Source: Chryseobacterium lactis (GTDB lineage: Bacteria > Bacteroidota > Bacteroidia > Flavobacteriales > Weeksellaceae). Taken from it: 64,000 bases of DNA. Shown here one piece after another: positions 16,625 through 26,055 of this stretch. How positions within the stretch are numbered: the stretch's first letter is position 1; each line of letters begins with the position of its first letter. The stretch is from the NCBI RefSeq assembly GCF_003815875.1, contig NZ_CP033924.1:806001-870000 (forward strand). Direction: 5' to 3'. The notes under the pieces are model-generated. The model had not been told where the DNA came from. It saw only the letters and a list, made by a program, of their open reading frames with translations, and did no database searches. The translations under genes and the position numbers were made by a program.

Positions 16625-19537
16625 TTAGTATCCGAAGATCTCTTCAAGTGATACCTCCTGGAATTCTCCCATTTTATTGATCGATTCCATATTCAGGTTC
16701 TCTTTCTTACCAATGATGGCAGTATTGTATTGTACAGGTTTAACCTCTGTATTATAAAATCCTGTCAATTGTGGTAAACTTAACCCTTGGATTTCAGAAT
16801 AAACGTCTTTTCTGATATCATAGTCAACACCTAATTTTTTCAATCCTAACTGACTAAAGAAAATATTGGTTCTGTTGATTCTGTTGGAAGCAATCTGCTT
16901 CAGTGCCGAACCTTTTGCATTTTCGAACTGTGCCGGAACTTGTGGTAATTCTACCATCAGCTCATTCATTGCATTAACGGCTAGCGGAAGCTTATTCGAT
17001 TGTGTTCCGATATAGTTGGTAATGTAGTTGGCATGTCCTTTTTCTGAAGCATTAGCATAAGAAACATAGGCTGTATAAGCTAACGACTTACTTTCTCTGA
17101 TCTCCTGGAAAACGATGGAAGATAACCCTCTTCCAAAATATTCATTGAAGAGATTAGCTTTTCCAAAATTACTCAGATTCACAGTGCTTCCTTTCGCTAC
17201 TTTTGACATTTCCATCTGTACCATATCATAGTTGGTGAAATACACCTTCCCTGTAGTGGCAGGTTCCGCATATTCTTTAGCTTTTGACGGCTGAAGACTT
17301 GCATTGATAACAAAAGGCTTAACGGCTTTCTCCAATCCGGACTGATCCTGACCGTAAAGGAATATCTGATAAGGATACTGCCCCAAAGTTTTTATCTTTT
17401 TCATCAACTCTGCAGCATCTATACTTTCAAGACGTTGCTTAGAAACAATATCTGTCATTCTGGAGTCTTTTCCATACTTAGCATAGCTTGAAAGCGCTCC
17501 CATAATTCTAACCTTATCTTTCTTAGCGGCAGCTCTTGCTTCAAGGATTGTTTTTACCGTTTGGCTGTAAATTGCTTTATCAGCTTTCACATTGGTCATC
17601 CAGTGGTTCATCAGCTCCACTCCTTTTTTCATATTGCCCTCAAGACCGCTTAATGTAATATACATCTGGTCATTGGAAGTTCTGATGCTGTAAGAAATAC
17701 CTAATTTGTAGAATTCTTCCTTCAGTTGTTCCGGAGTATATTTATCCGTTCCGAGATATTCAAAAACAGTTCCTGCAACAGACAGCTCTTTATCATTATC
17801 TGTTCCGAACGGGAATACATAGCTAACCTGTGCAATCTCGTTATATTTATTTTTCACAAAGCTTACCGTTTTGTCTTTGATCTGCGAAGTCTGAATCGCT
17901 GTTTTATAATCGATAAACTCAGGCTTGATCTCCGGTACCTTTGTATTCAAAATATCTTTAAGGAAAGGAGATTGTACTTCTCTGTTCAGTTTAATCGGAG
18001 TAATTCCTGGATTCTCTACTCGAACCAATTTATCATTCACTCCTTTTTCTTTATAAACCACTACATAGTTATCCTTAAAGAAATCATTCGCAAACTTTAC
18101 AACATCAGCTTTCGTAATCTTTTCATACTGATTAATTTCATCCAGTTCCTGTTCCCAGGTTCTTCCTTTGATATAAGAATCATAAAGCTCAGTTGCCAAT
18201 CCGTCTGCGGTTTCCCATCCTTTCATGCGCTGAACCTTTTTATCATTAACGATGGCTTTCAGCATCCAATCCGGGAATTGTCCTTTTTTAACAAGATCCA
18301 GTTGATCCAGCAATAACTTTTTAGCATCATCAAAGCTTTGTCCGTCTTTAGGAGTTACCACCAATCCAAAATAACCATACATTTTGAAAGGGGACTCATA
18401 AGCACTCGCTCCAAGAGTCTTTTGCTTTTGATTAATATTAAGGTCAATCAGCCCTGCATCTCCACTGTTGCTTAAAATTTCTGCAATGACATCTGCTAAT
18501 CTTGCATCCTGACTTCCGTAAGAATCTGTTCTCCATGCCATCGTCATTCTTGGAGTAGACGGGCTTTTCACTGTTCTGGAAACGATTTTGGTCATCGGTT
18601 CTTCAGTAACCATCTTTTTCATCGGAAGCTCCTTATATTTGAAAGCTCCGAAATACTGATCAACTAATTTTATAGTTTTGTCAAAATCAATATCTCCCAC
18701 CAGCACTACCGCCATATTATTAGGCACATAATACGTATCAAAATACTTATGGATTGCTATCATTGAAGGGCTTTTCAGGTGCTCTGAAGTCCCAATCGTA
18801 GTTTGTTGTCCGTTCGGATGTTTTGGGAAAAGAGCTTCCATTAAGGCGTAGTTTACCAAACGTCCGTCGTTGTCTTGTGCTCTGTTATATTCCTCGTATA
18901 CAGCTTCCAGTTCTGTATGAAAAAGACGTAATACCAGTTCCGAAAAACGCTCCTTTTCAACTCTTAACCATTTTTCCAGTTCATTGGCCGGAATATTATT
19001 TTTGTATACCGTTTCATCCAGCCATGTATGCGCATTCGTACCTGTAGCTCCCAATGAAGAAATTGCTTTGTCATACTCATTAGCGATCGCATACTTTGAT
19101 GCTTCCTGAGATACTTCGTCGATCTTTTTATACAATTCTTTTTTCTTTACAGGATCTTTTTCCGCCTTATGTTGCTCATAAAGGTCGGAGATCTGTTGCA
19201 ATAAAGCTTTTTCTTTCGCCCAATCCTGAGTTCCCAGGTGTGATGTTCCCTTGAACACCATATGCTCAAGATAATGAGCCAAACCGGTATTATCACTTGG
19301 ATCGTTATTCGAACCTGTTCTTACAGGAATATAAGTCTGAATTCTCGGTGCATCCTCATTCTTTGCCAGATAAACTTTCAGTCCGTTCTTCAAAGTGTAC
19401 ACTCTTACGCCCGCCTGGTCGTTCTTTACCGTTTCATAGGTGTACCCCTGCGCATCCGTCAGTTTTTGTGTATCGAATTTCTGTGCCATTGCGCTCAGCA
19501 TACAGAAAAGCGAAACAGAAATAAAAAACTTTTTCAT
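16625..19537 (-). CDS. Secreted M16-family zinc metallopeptidase (insulinase/pitrilysin type)
   Basis: This 970-residue protein has a signal peptide (MKKFFISVSLFCMLSAMAQ) and the inverted zinc motif HYLEH (residues 88-92) with the usual downstream acidic stretch (ELEAVYEEYNRA). Two M16 halves are present; the second half lacks the zinc motif, as in single-chain members. It would cleave peptides in the periplasm or at the surface. It is a single gene on the minus strand, separating the dar operon from the rest of the pigment genes, with repeats beyond its 3' end. Nothing links it functionally to pigment synthesis. Confidence 0.93.
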   Translation of the reverse strand: MKKFFISVSLFCMLSAMAQKFDTQKLTDAQGYTYETVKNDQAGVRVYTLKNGLKVYLAKNEDAPRIQTYIPVRTGSNNDPSDNTGLAHYLEHMVFKGTSHLGTQDWAKEKALLQQISDLYEQHKAEKDPVKKKELYKKIDEVSQEASKYAIANEYDKAISSLGATGTNAHTWLDETVYKNNIPANELEKWLRVEKERFSELVLRLFHTELEAVYEEYNRAQDNDGRLVNYALMEALFPKHPNGQQTTIGTSEHLKSPSMIAIHKYFDTYYVPNNMAVVLVGDIDFDKTIKLVDQYFGAFKYKELPMKKMVTEEPMTKIVSRTVKSPSTPRMTMAWRTDSYGSQDARLADVIAEILSNSGDAGLIDLNINQKQKTLGASAYESPFKMYGYFGLVVTPKDGQSFDDAKKLLLDQLDLVKKGQFPDWMLKAIVNDKKVQRMKGWETADGLATELYDSYIKGRTWEQELDEINQYEKITKADVVKFANDFFKDNYVVVYKEKGVNDKLVRVENPGITPIKLNREVQSPFLKDILNTKVPEIKPEFIDYKTAIQTSQIKDKTVSFVKNKYNEIAQVSYVFPFGTDNDKELSVAGTVFEYLGTDKYTPEQLKEEFYKLGISYSIRTSNDQMYITLSGLEGNMKKGVELMNHWMTNVKADKAIYSQTVKTILEARAAAKKDKVRIMGALSSYAKYGKDSRMTDIVSKQRLESIDAAELMKKIKTLGQYPYQIFLYGQDQSGLEKAVKPFVINASLQPSKAKEYAEPATTGKVYFTNYDMVQMEMSKVAKGSTVNLSNFGKANLFNEYFGRGLSSIVFQEIRESKSLAYTAYVSYANASEKGHANYITNYIGTQSNKLPLAVNAMNELMVELPQVPAQFENAKGSALKQIASNRINRTNIFFSQLGLKKLGVDYDIRKDVYSEIQGLSLPQLTGFYNTEVKPVQYNTAIIGKKENLNMESINKMGEFQEVSLEEIFGY

Positions 19538-19705
19538 AGTTGTTATTTGCTAGTTATTTTTATCCAAATTTCTAAAACCATTAGTCTTATTTACAATACA
19601 CTTGTTACAGTAGATGTATTACATTCCTAAAAGAATTTTGTAGATCACACAGAAGGCATACTAAATGTTTAAAGGGACACAGAAGAGCGGTTAATTAATA
19701 TAAAA

Positions 19706-19736
19706 AAGGAGCCAAATTATAAAAATCCAGCTCCTT
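19706..19736 (-). terminator. Terminator of the erythromycin-esterase-like gene
   Basis: AAGGAGC (19706-19712) pairs with GCTCCTT (19730-19736); the minus strand continues with TTTTTTATA. It lies 23 bp past the stop codon. Confidence 0.75.
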
Positions 19737-19758
19737 ATTATTAGTGAGGTTTACCCTA

Positions 19759-21027
19759 TCAGTTTAAATGCTCAGAAGCATTTGTTTTTCTGAGGAAAAT
19801 AATACCATCAAAATAATCATTTAGATTACTGATCTTTTCTGTGTATATATTCTTCTCATATTTTACAGGATCCAGATAAAAGTATCCCCATAACGCTAAG
19901 GACAAATTTTGTTTAAGATTTCCATGGTTTTTACGAAGATCCAGATAAAAATTTTCATTTTTAAAACTTGAAAAATAATTTTGCCAGCTGGTTTTTAACG
20001 GAAGTGGAAGCTCATAGGCTTTATATTTGTTATCATTAGTGTCAATATTATCTAAAGTAGCGCTATAAGTACCGGTGGATGTTAATGTTGCCAATGCAAA
20101 GTATTTTTCACCAAACTGCTTTTTAAGATATCCGCCCATACCCATATCTCCAGAAAAAGGAAATCTGAAAGAGACATGCCCATTATGAGCTATAATAATA
20201 ACCTTTTTGTTATTGTATAACTGATAGGTTTTTATGACCATTTCTGCCATCATCTGATCTCTGGAAACCTCATAGTTCTTTTTGTTGGCTTCATACATTA
20301 CAGTAAAGCCCAGTTTTATATTTTCTAATGCCAGTGTTGATTCAGTGGATAGATCAACATTTTCCTTCCTTACTGTTTCTTTAATATTCTCTACTAATTC
20401 ATAAGCCTGAGTACCATTCTTTATAAGTGACGGCATATCAATCCGAAAGCCTTTATCATTCTGTTTGTTCCACATCTCATCCTGGTATTTGGCTTTTAAC
20501 AGAAGACTATCCGTCAATAATTTTAATACCTTGTTATTTTTAAACTCATTTTCAAGAATATTTACACAATTAAATGTAAAGTTAAAGTCGACTCCGGAAA
20601 GCAAAATCTGATTTTTATTCCTTTTATTATAATCTCTTATCCATAACAGAAAATCTTCAATTTCTTTAGTCTGCCATATAGAAATGAGATATTGTTTCAT
20701 TGCTGTTTTAATATCTGTATTGGAATTAACAGCTTTATTCAAATAGTAAATATCGCCATACGGGGCCTCGAAACATACAATATTGAAATGTTGCTTCGTT
20801 ATTAAATTTTTAGAGATTGCCGCTCGTATTTCATTAAACTCTTTGGTTCCATGCGTGCCTTCTCCAAGCCCGACAATGGTATTGTTTCCGATTTCTTCTA
20901 CAACCGGTGTTACTATTTTCACATAATCCTTAGTTACATTGAGTTCAATCGTCTTGACAGGATAATCCTGGGCTTTTATATGAAAAAGGCCAATTACAAG
21001 TAGCAGCGCTAATAATTTTTGTTTCAT
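19759..21027 (-). CDS. Secreted erythromycin esterase-family protein
   Basis: The 422-residue product has a signal peptide (MKQKLLALLLVIGLFHIKA) and the Ere family motif VGLGEGTHGTKEF, where Glu and His of GEGTHG match the catalytic pair. A second conserved stretch is ICFEAPYGDIYYLN. True Ere enzymes hydrolyse macrolide lactones, but this large family has many members of unknown substrate, and the exported location here is unlike cytoplasmic EreA/B. Resistance should therefore not be assumed. The gene follows the AraC regulator by 66 bp on the same strand, which suggests control by, or a common transcript with, that regulator. Confidence 0.75.
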   Translation of the reverse strand: MKQKLLALLLVIGLFHIKAQDYPVKTIELNVTKDYVKIVTPVVEEIGNNTIVGLGEGTHGTKEFNEIRAAISKNLITKQHFNIVCFEAPYGDIYYLNKAVNSNTDIKTAMKQYLISIWQTKEIEDFLLWIRDYNKRNKNQILLSGVDFNFTFNCVNILENEFKNNKVLKLLTDSLLLKAKYQDEMWNKQNDKGFRIDMPSLIKNGTQAYELVENIKETVRKENVDLSTESTLALENIKLGFTVMYEANKKNYEVSRDQMMAEMVIKTYQLYNNKKVIIIAHNGHVSFRFPFSGDMGMGGYLKKQFGEKYFALATLTSTGTYSATLDNIDTNDNKYKAYELPLPLKTSWQNYFSSFKNENFYLDLRKNHGNLKQNLSLALWGYFYLDPVKYEKNIYTEKISNLNDYFDGIIFLRKTNASEHLN

Positions 21028-21093
21028 TTTTGTTTTATAATGGTTGGAACAAAAATATAAAGTGCAACATGATTATAATTGTACAAATGGAAA

Positions 21094-21903
21094 CTACTCT
21101 TTAAACATCCAGATATTTTCTTTGGAAATGTCAACATTATTGAAAAATAATCCAGGATTAATTTTAGCCAGTTCTTTAAAATTCCTGATGAAATGAGATT
21201 GGTCATAAAAGTTGGCATCCAATGATAAACCTATAAGATTAGGATTACTGCTTTTCTGGTTAATGGCGTTCCTAAATTTATTTACTTTTCGAAATTCAGA
21301 AGGTGATTTCCCTACATACTTTTGAAACATTTTATTCAGGTATTGTCTGGATATTTGATTTTTTTCTGCTATTTCTTCTATGCTCATTTGGGAATTGATA
21401 TCCTTCAGCCAATCTTCAACACGTGTAAGATCTTTTTTAATAAGCTTTGACATCCAGTATTTTTCCAGTAACTCCAATTGATGACTTCTTTCTTTTGTAA
21501 AAAGTATATTTATCATTTCATCCTCATAATCATTAAAAGGACTAAAATAGCTAAAGTCATTTTCAAATAAAGACGATGGCTCCTCTATAAAATAATTGAG
21601 CCCGGCAGGCTTAAAATAAATTGTAATTTCGTCCACTACAGCATTGACGATGACTTCTACGGGTGTAATATATTTTTTCACCAGTGTAGACGTAAATTTT
21701 TGGTCAGCAGAAGAGACCGTAATTTTATCTTTTTCCAGTTTTACAGCTGCATTCAGATAAATAGAAACAATGTTATAATTGTTTGGAAAGGTCTGATAAT
21801 TAAAAGGATTTTCAATCTTTTGTTTGGAGATGAAATAAAACCCTTCGATATATTTGTTTAAGATATTATTGGATGGCTTATAAAACTTTACATCGATTTT
21901 CAT
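21094..21903 (-). CDS. AraC-family transcriptional regulator
   Basis: This 269-residue regulator has a C-terminal AraC DNA-binding domain at about 165-262: MSIEEIAEKNQISRQYLNKM is the first helix-turn-helix, YVGKSPSEFRKVNKF the linker, and LDANFYDQSHFIRNFKE the second. The N-terminal ~160 residues are a sensor region resembling the cupin-like domain found in Bacteroidota AraC proteins (DUF6597 type). It is immediately upstream of the erythromycin-esterase-like gene on the same strand, so that gene is the likeliest target. It is divergent from the 22163 operon, so the 260-bp intergenic region could serve both. Confidence 0.85.
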   Translation of the reverse strand: MKIDVKFYKPSNNILNKYIEGFYFISKQKIENPFNYQTFPNNYNIVSIYLNAAVKLEKDKITVSSADQKFTSTLVKKYITPVEVIVNAVVDEITIYFKPAGLNYFIEEPSSLFENDFSYFSPFNDYEDEMINILFTKERSHQLELLEKYWMSKLIKKDLTRVEDWLKDINSQMSIEEIAEKNQISRQYLNKMFQKYVGKSPSEFRKVNKFRNAINQKSSNPNLIGLSLDANFYDQSHFIRNFKELAKINPGLFFNNVDISKENIWMFKE

Positions 21904-22090
21904 ATACTACTGCAATTGTTCAGATATTTATCGCACATTTTTGATGAGTTGTAAAAATACAAATATATTGTCCTAAAAAATTGAATGCCACACAAATCTC
22001 ATGACAATACCGAATTACAATAACATTTAGTATTTATTTGCCGGAAACAAATGATCTGATTTACATATAATGTATTTTCACTATTTTAGC

Positions 22091-22118
22091 CACCTGATTA
22101 AAAGAATCAAAACAGGTG
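22091..22118. promoter_or_regulatory. Inverted repeat in the leader of the 22163 operon (possible operator)
   Basis: CACCTG (22091-22096) and CAGGTG (22113-22118) form an imperfect dyad just after the sequence TATTTTAG, which is one base off the -7 consensus. It lies 45 bp before the first ATG of the pigment operon. Position suggests an operator or leader hairpin; no direct evidence. Confidence 0.3.
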
Positions 22119-22162
22119 AACCTTATTTCATCTGGAATCTAAAAAAATTAAACATTATTTAG

Positions 22163-22567
22163 ATGAAAAAACAAGACCTGCCTCAGGACGAAAGCAATCT
22201 GAAATCCGCCAACATGACTGAAGTCTTGTATGTAATGGATGAAAACGACAACTATACCACGGCAAACAGTACAGGCTGGGATGCAAAGAAGGCTGCTTTG
22301 GATGAATCCATGGAACTCATTCATGAAAGAATTGAAGAGGCAAAGCAAAACGTTGCCAATAATATTGTAAGCCCGATTGTTTATTTTATGGAACTCAATA
22401 AAATGGATATGGGCGTGCTTTCTTCCTATGTGGGAATATGGCAATGGAGGGTAAAAAGACACTTTAAACCCAAAAATTTTAAAACACTAAGCGAGACCAC
22501 CCTGAAAAAATATGCCGATGCATTCGGAATTTCAGTGGATGAATTAAAAAACTTCGACGGGAAATAA
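22163..22567 (+). CDS. Small protein with an XRE-like helix-turn-helix C-terminus, first gene of the main pigment operon
   Basis: The 134 residues have a charged N-terminal half with a predicted helix (ALDESMELIHERIEEAKQN) and a C-terminal ~55-residue segment that reads like a Cro/CI-type domain: LSSYVGIWQWRVKRHF followed by LSETTLKKYADAFGISVDEL. This last string closely matches the final helices of XRE proteins. It could be an autoregulator of the operon that follows. I do not recognise a named family. It is 59 bp ahead of the BtrH-like gene on the same strand. Confidence 0.6.
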   Translation: MKKQDLPQDESNLKSANMTEVLYVMDENDNYTTANSTGWDAKKAALDESMELIHERIEEAKQNVANNIVSPIVYFMELNKMDMGVLSSYVGIWQWRVKRHFKPKNFKTLSETTLKKYADAFGISVDELKNFDGK

Positions 22568-22626
22568 ATGAAATAAGGCACCTATGCATTATTCCATTTG
22601 ACCAATGAAAAAGATATAAGCTGCAA

Positions 22627-23622
22627 ATGAAATTAAACTTTGAACACCATCAGACTGCGCATTGCGAAAACGGTGTTGCTTCTAATCTACTGCTTAACAA
22701 AGGCTTAAAACTGAGCGAACCGATGATCTTCGGAATCGGTTCCGGATTGTTTTTTGTATACCTGCCTTTTTTAAAAGTGAATTTTGCTCCGGGCTTCAGC
22801 TATCGGCCGATGCCGGGTGCTATTTTCAGTAAAGCCGCCAAAAGATTAGGAATTAAAATCAAAAGAGAAAAGTTTTCAAATCCAAAAGATGCCCAAAAGG
22901 CGCTGGAAAGAAACTTAGAACAAAATATACCTACAGGACTTCAGGTTGGAGTTTTTAACCTTACTTATTTTCCTGAAGAATATAAATTCCACTTCAATGC
23001 CCACAACCTGGTGGTGTATGGTAAAGAAGACGGAAAATTTCTTATCAGTGATCCGGTAATGGATTATGTAACGTCCCTTTCTGAAGCAGAACTGGAAAAG
23101 GTAAGATATGCCAAAGGAGCCTTGCCTCCGAAAGGACACATGTACTACCCTATTTATGTTCCGGAAAATATCAATCTTGAAGAAGCCATCAAAAAAGGTA
23201 TTAAGGATACCTGCAAAAATATGCTGGCTCCCGTTCCTCTCATCGGAGTGAAAGCCATGAGATGGGTTGCGAAGAGCATTCCGAAATGGGCAGAAAAGAA
23301 AGGGCCAAAAGTGACCAACCACTATCTGGGACAACTGATCAGAATGCAGGAGGAAATCGGAACCGGTGGTGGAGGCTTCAGATTTATTTATGGCGCTTTT
23401 CTTCAGGAAGCAGCAGTGATTCTTAAAAATGATGAATTAAAGGAGTTATCCAAAGAAATAACCTCTATCGGAGACCTTTGGAGAGATTTCGCCGTAGATA
23501 TTGCCCGTGTTTACAAAAACAGAAACTCAAAAAGCAATATTTATAACGAACTTTCAAAAACGATGTTGCAGATTGCAGATCTGGAAGAAGCTTTCTATAA
23601 AAAACTGAGAAAAGCGATCTGA
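22627..23622 (+). CDS. BtrH N-terminal-domain protein (candidate acyl-ACP acyltransferase)
   Basis: The 331-residue product starts with FEHHQTAHCENGVASNLL, containing the Cys and flanking residues typical of BtrH N-terminal domains with a papain-like fold, and has a His-bearing stretch (HFNAHNLVVYG) and Asp region (FLISDPVMDY) consistent with a Cys-His-Asp arrangement. In butirosin synthesis BtrH moves an acyl group from a carrier protein to an acceptor. Here, next to ABC transporter and polyene synthase genes, it could transfer the aryl polyene from ACP to dialkylresorcinol. That role is inferred. Its stop is one base before the ABC ATPase ATG. Confidence 0.7.
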   Translation: MKLNFEHHQTAHCENGVASNLLLNKGLKLSEPMIFGIGSGLFFVYLPFLKVNFAPGFSYRPMPGAIFSKAAKRLGIKIKREKFSNPKDAQKALERNLEQNIPTGLQVGVFNLTYFPEEYKFHFNAHNLVVYGKEDGKFLISDPVMDYVTSLSEAELEKVRYAKGALPPKGHMYYPIYVPENINLEEAIKKGIKDTCKNMLAPVPLIGVKAMRWVAKSIPKWAEKKGPKVTNHYLGQLIRMQEEIGTGGGGFRFIYGAFLQEAAVILKNDELKELSKEITSIGDLWRDFAVDIARVYKNRNSKSNIYNELSKTMLQIADLEEAFYKKLRKAI

Positions 23623-23623
23623 T

Positions 23624-24382
23624 ATGGCGGAGAATATGATTGAAATCAAAAGTTTATATAAAAAGTACAAAAACTCAGATGAGTTTTCTGTCAATGATAT
23701 CTCTTTGAATATCGAAAAAAACGAGATCTACGGAATTCTTGGACCAAACGGAGCAGGAAAAACCACCTTGATTTCTATGCTTTCGGGATTGATTAAGCCT
23801 ACTTCAGGACTATTTACAATTAACGGATTATCGCCACACAAAGATGGTTTCAAAATAAGACAGATTATCGGTATTGTACCTCAGGAATATGCACTTTATC
23901 CTACCCTTACTGCAAGAGAGAACTTAATGTTTTTCGGCAGTTTATATGGTTTAAAACATAAACAGCTTAAAAAAGCAATTGATGATTCCCTTGAAATCAT
24001 GGGACTTTCAAAATTTGCAGATAAACAGGTGGGGCAATTTTCAGGAGGGATGAAACGCCGTTGCAACCTCATCGCCGGAACCCTTCATAATCCGAAGGTT
24101 TTGTTTTTGGATGAACCGACCGTTGGTGTTGATGTTCAATCCAAAAAAGTAATTATTGATTTCTTACAGGAATTGAATAAAAACGGAACCTGCATTATTT
24201 ATACTTCCCATCACCTTTCTGAAGCGGAAGAATTTTGCACCAAAATAGCCATCATTGACAGGGGGAAAATACATGCTGTGGGAACACCTGAAGAATTGGT
24301 TTCCCAAATTGCCAGCGCTGAAAACCTTGAGGATGTTTTCATTTCATTAACCGGAAAAGAATTAAGAGATGTTGTTGTATAA
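23624..24382 (+). CDS. ABC transporter ATP-binding protein (ABC-2 exporter)
   Basis: This 252-residue ATPase has Walker A (GPNGAGKTT, about 39-47), Q-loop (VPQEYALYPTL), signature (FSGGMKRR), Walker B (VLFLDEPTVGVD) and switch His (TSHHLSEAEEF). It pairs with the ABC-2 permease encoded next, whose start overlaps this gene by 14 bp. The order matches exporters of lipids, pigments or drugs. Its place between the BtrH-like protein and polyene synthases suggests export or membrane translocation of the pigment or an intermediate. Confidence 0.92.
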   Translation: MAENMIEIKSLYKKYKNSDEFSVNDISLNIEKNEIYGILGPNGAGKTTLISMLSGLIKPTSGLFTINGLSPHKDGFKIRQIIGIVPQEYALYPTLTARENLMFFGSLYGLKHKQLKKAIDDSLEIMGLSKFADKQVGQFSGGMKRRCNLIAGTLHNPKVLFLDEPTVGVDVQSKKVIIDFLQELNKNGTCIIYTSHHLSEAEEFCTKIAIIDRGKIHAVGTPEELVSQIASAENLEDVFISLTGKELRDVVV

Positions 24383-25637
24383 ACTGTGGAGAAGCTTTAT
24401 TAAGGAAATTCTTCTGCTCAAAAGAGATATCGGAGGAATTGTCATCATATTTGTAATGCCGTTGCTTTTAATTGTAACCATTACCTTAATCCAGGATTCA
24501 ACCTTTAAAAATCTTGAAGGCTCGAAAATCCCAATCATTTTTATTGACAACGACAAATCTGAAGTTTCAAAAAATATAAAAAGTGAACTGGAAAGCAGCA
24601 AAACTTTTCAGCTGTTGACCAACTATAACGAAAAATCAGCTCAGGAAGCCGTTTTCTCGGGAGATTATCAGATGGCCATCGTCATTCCTGAAAATCTGAC
24701 GAAAGATTTAAATTCAAATATTGAGTCAAAAGTTCAGACCATTGTAAGCTCATTTGGCTTGGAAGGAGATTCTGCAAAAACAAAAATAGCTTCTCCAAAA
24801 GCAAAAGAAATTCATTTATATTTCGATCCGGCGACCAATGCAGGATTCAAAAACTCTGTGATGAATTCTGTCAACAAAATGGTTTTTGAAATCGAAAATA
24901 AAAAAATTTACAAGGCATTTCAGGATCAACTGGGGACTACAGAAAATCTGGATGAAAACAAAAACCTGATTAGCTTTAAAGAAATTACTCCTAAAAAAGG
25001 AGAAATGGATGTGATGCCGAACTCTGTTCAGCACAACGTCCCGGCATGGACTCTTTTTGCCATCTTTTTTATTGTTGTTCCATTATCTATCAACCTGGTA
25101 AAAGAAAAAAGCCAGGGAACAAGTGTTAGAGCAAGAATCAGCCCTACCCCCTATTTTGTGCATATTTTAGGAAAAACATTTACATACCTTATCATTTGTA
25201 TCATTCAGTTTTTACTGATGGTTGCTGTGGGTATTTATCTTTTTCCATACATGGATCTTCCTGCATTTGATGTATCAGGAAAAATGTTTCACCTTGTGGT
25301 AGTCACCTTATTTGCAGGATTAGCGGCTATCGGATTCGGAGTTTTATTGGGAACTATTGCCGACACTCAGGAACAATCTGCCCCATTTGGAGCTACATCG
25401 GTTGTTGTATTGGCAGCCATTGGCGGAATCTGGGTACCGGTATTTTTAATGCCTGATTTCATGCAGACGGTAGCTAAGTTCTCTCCAATGAACTGGGGAC
25501 TGAACGCTTATTATGATATTATATTAAGAAATAGTGGTATCGGCGGAATTGCAAAAGAATTAGCTTTCTTATTTTTATTCTACCTTGCAACGGTATCCAT
25601 TTCCATTTTTTACGAGAAAAAACAAAATGCAGTCTAA
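24369..25637 (+). CDS. ABC-2 type transporter permease
   Basis: This 422-residue permease has one N-terminal membrane helix (about 22-42, GIVIIFVMPLLLIVTITL), a large extracytoplasmic domain to about 215, then five C-terminal helices. This is the ABC-2 (YhgE/NodJ-like) layout. It overlaps the ATPase gene at its start and the thioesterase gene at its end, so the three are tightly coupled. Only one permease is present, so the exporter is probably a homodimer. Confidence 0.88.
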   Translation: MLLYKLWRSFIKEILLLKRDIGGIVIIFVMPLLLIVTITLIQDSTFKNLEGSKIPIIFIDNDKSEVSKNIKSELESSKTFQLLTNYNEKSAQEAVFSGDYQMAIVIPENLTKDLNSNIESKVQTIVSSFGLEGDSAKTKIASPKAKEIHLYFDPATNAGFKNSVMNSVNKMVFEIENKKIYKAFQDQLGTTENLDENKNLISFKEITPKKGEMDVMPNSVQHNVPAWTLFAIFFIVVPLSINLVKEKSQGTSVRARISPTPYFVHILGKTFTYLIICIIQFLLMVAVGIYLFPYMDLPAFDVSGKMFHLVVVTLFAGLAAIGFGVLLGTIADTQEQSAPFGATSVVVLAAIGGIWVPVFLMPDFMQTVAKFSPMNWGLNAYYDIILRNSGIGGIAKELAFLFLFYLATVSISIFYEKKQNAV

Positions 25638-26055
25638 AGAAAACATATTATCCTGTACTGAAGAAGTAAGAGTACGATTCAATGAAACTGATCCATTGGG
25701 GATCGTCTGGCATGGACACTATATCGTTTATTTTGAAGACGGAAGGGAGGCTTTCGGAAGAGAACACGGCTTAACTTACCTGGATATTCAGAATGCCGGG
25801 TATGTAACACCTATTGTAAAAAGTACCTGTGAACATTTTCTTCCACTAAAATATGGAGAAACATTCAAGATTGTCACCACTTTTGTGAACTCAGTCTCAG
25901 CAAAACTGATCTATACATATGAGATTTTTAATCAGGAAGATAAACTGGTCTGTACTGGGGAAACCATACAGGTATTTTTAGATAGTGAAAATAATCTGTG
26001 TCTTTACAATCCGGAGTTTTTTCAAACCTGGAAAGATAAAATGGGATTATCATGA
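25627..26055 (+). CDS. YbgC/4HBT-type acyl-CoA/ACP thioesterase (hotdog)
   Basis: The ATG at 25627 lies inside the permease gene's last codons; 142 residues follow. The hotdog signature VRFNETDPLGIVWHGHYI includes the catalytic Asp of the 4-hydroxybenzoyl-CoA thioesterase family. A thioesterase here could release stalled chains or the finished polyene acid from the carrier protein. Homologous thioesterases are regular members of aryl polyene loci. Its stop overlaps the following ketosynthase start by four bases (ATGA). Confidence 0.8.
   Translation: MQSKENILSCTEEVRVRFNETDPLGIVWHGHYIVYFEDGREAFGREHGLTYLDIQNAGYVTPIVKSTCEHFLPLKYGETFKIVTTFVNSVSAKLIYTYEIFNQEDKLVCTGETIQVFLDSENNLCLYNPEFFQTWKDKMGLS

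Noticed and set aside
17726..18316. A 196-residue open frame opposite the M16 peptidase gene
   Set aside because: It lies wholly inside a well-supported gene on the other strand and shows no family signature; the Phe/Ile/Arg-rich composition is that of antisense frames in AT-rich coding DNA.
19759..21027. Macrolide resistance gene
   Set aside because: Family motif is present, but the protein is exported and most family members have no shown macrolide activity.
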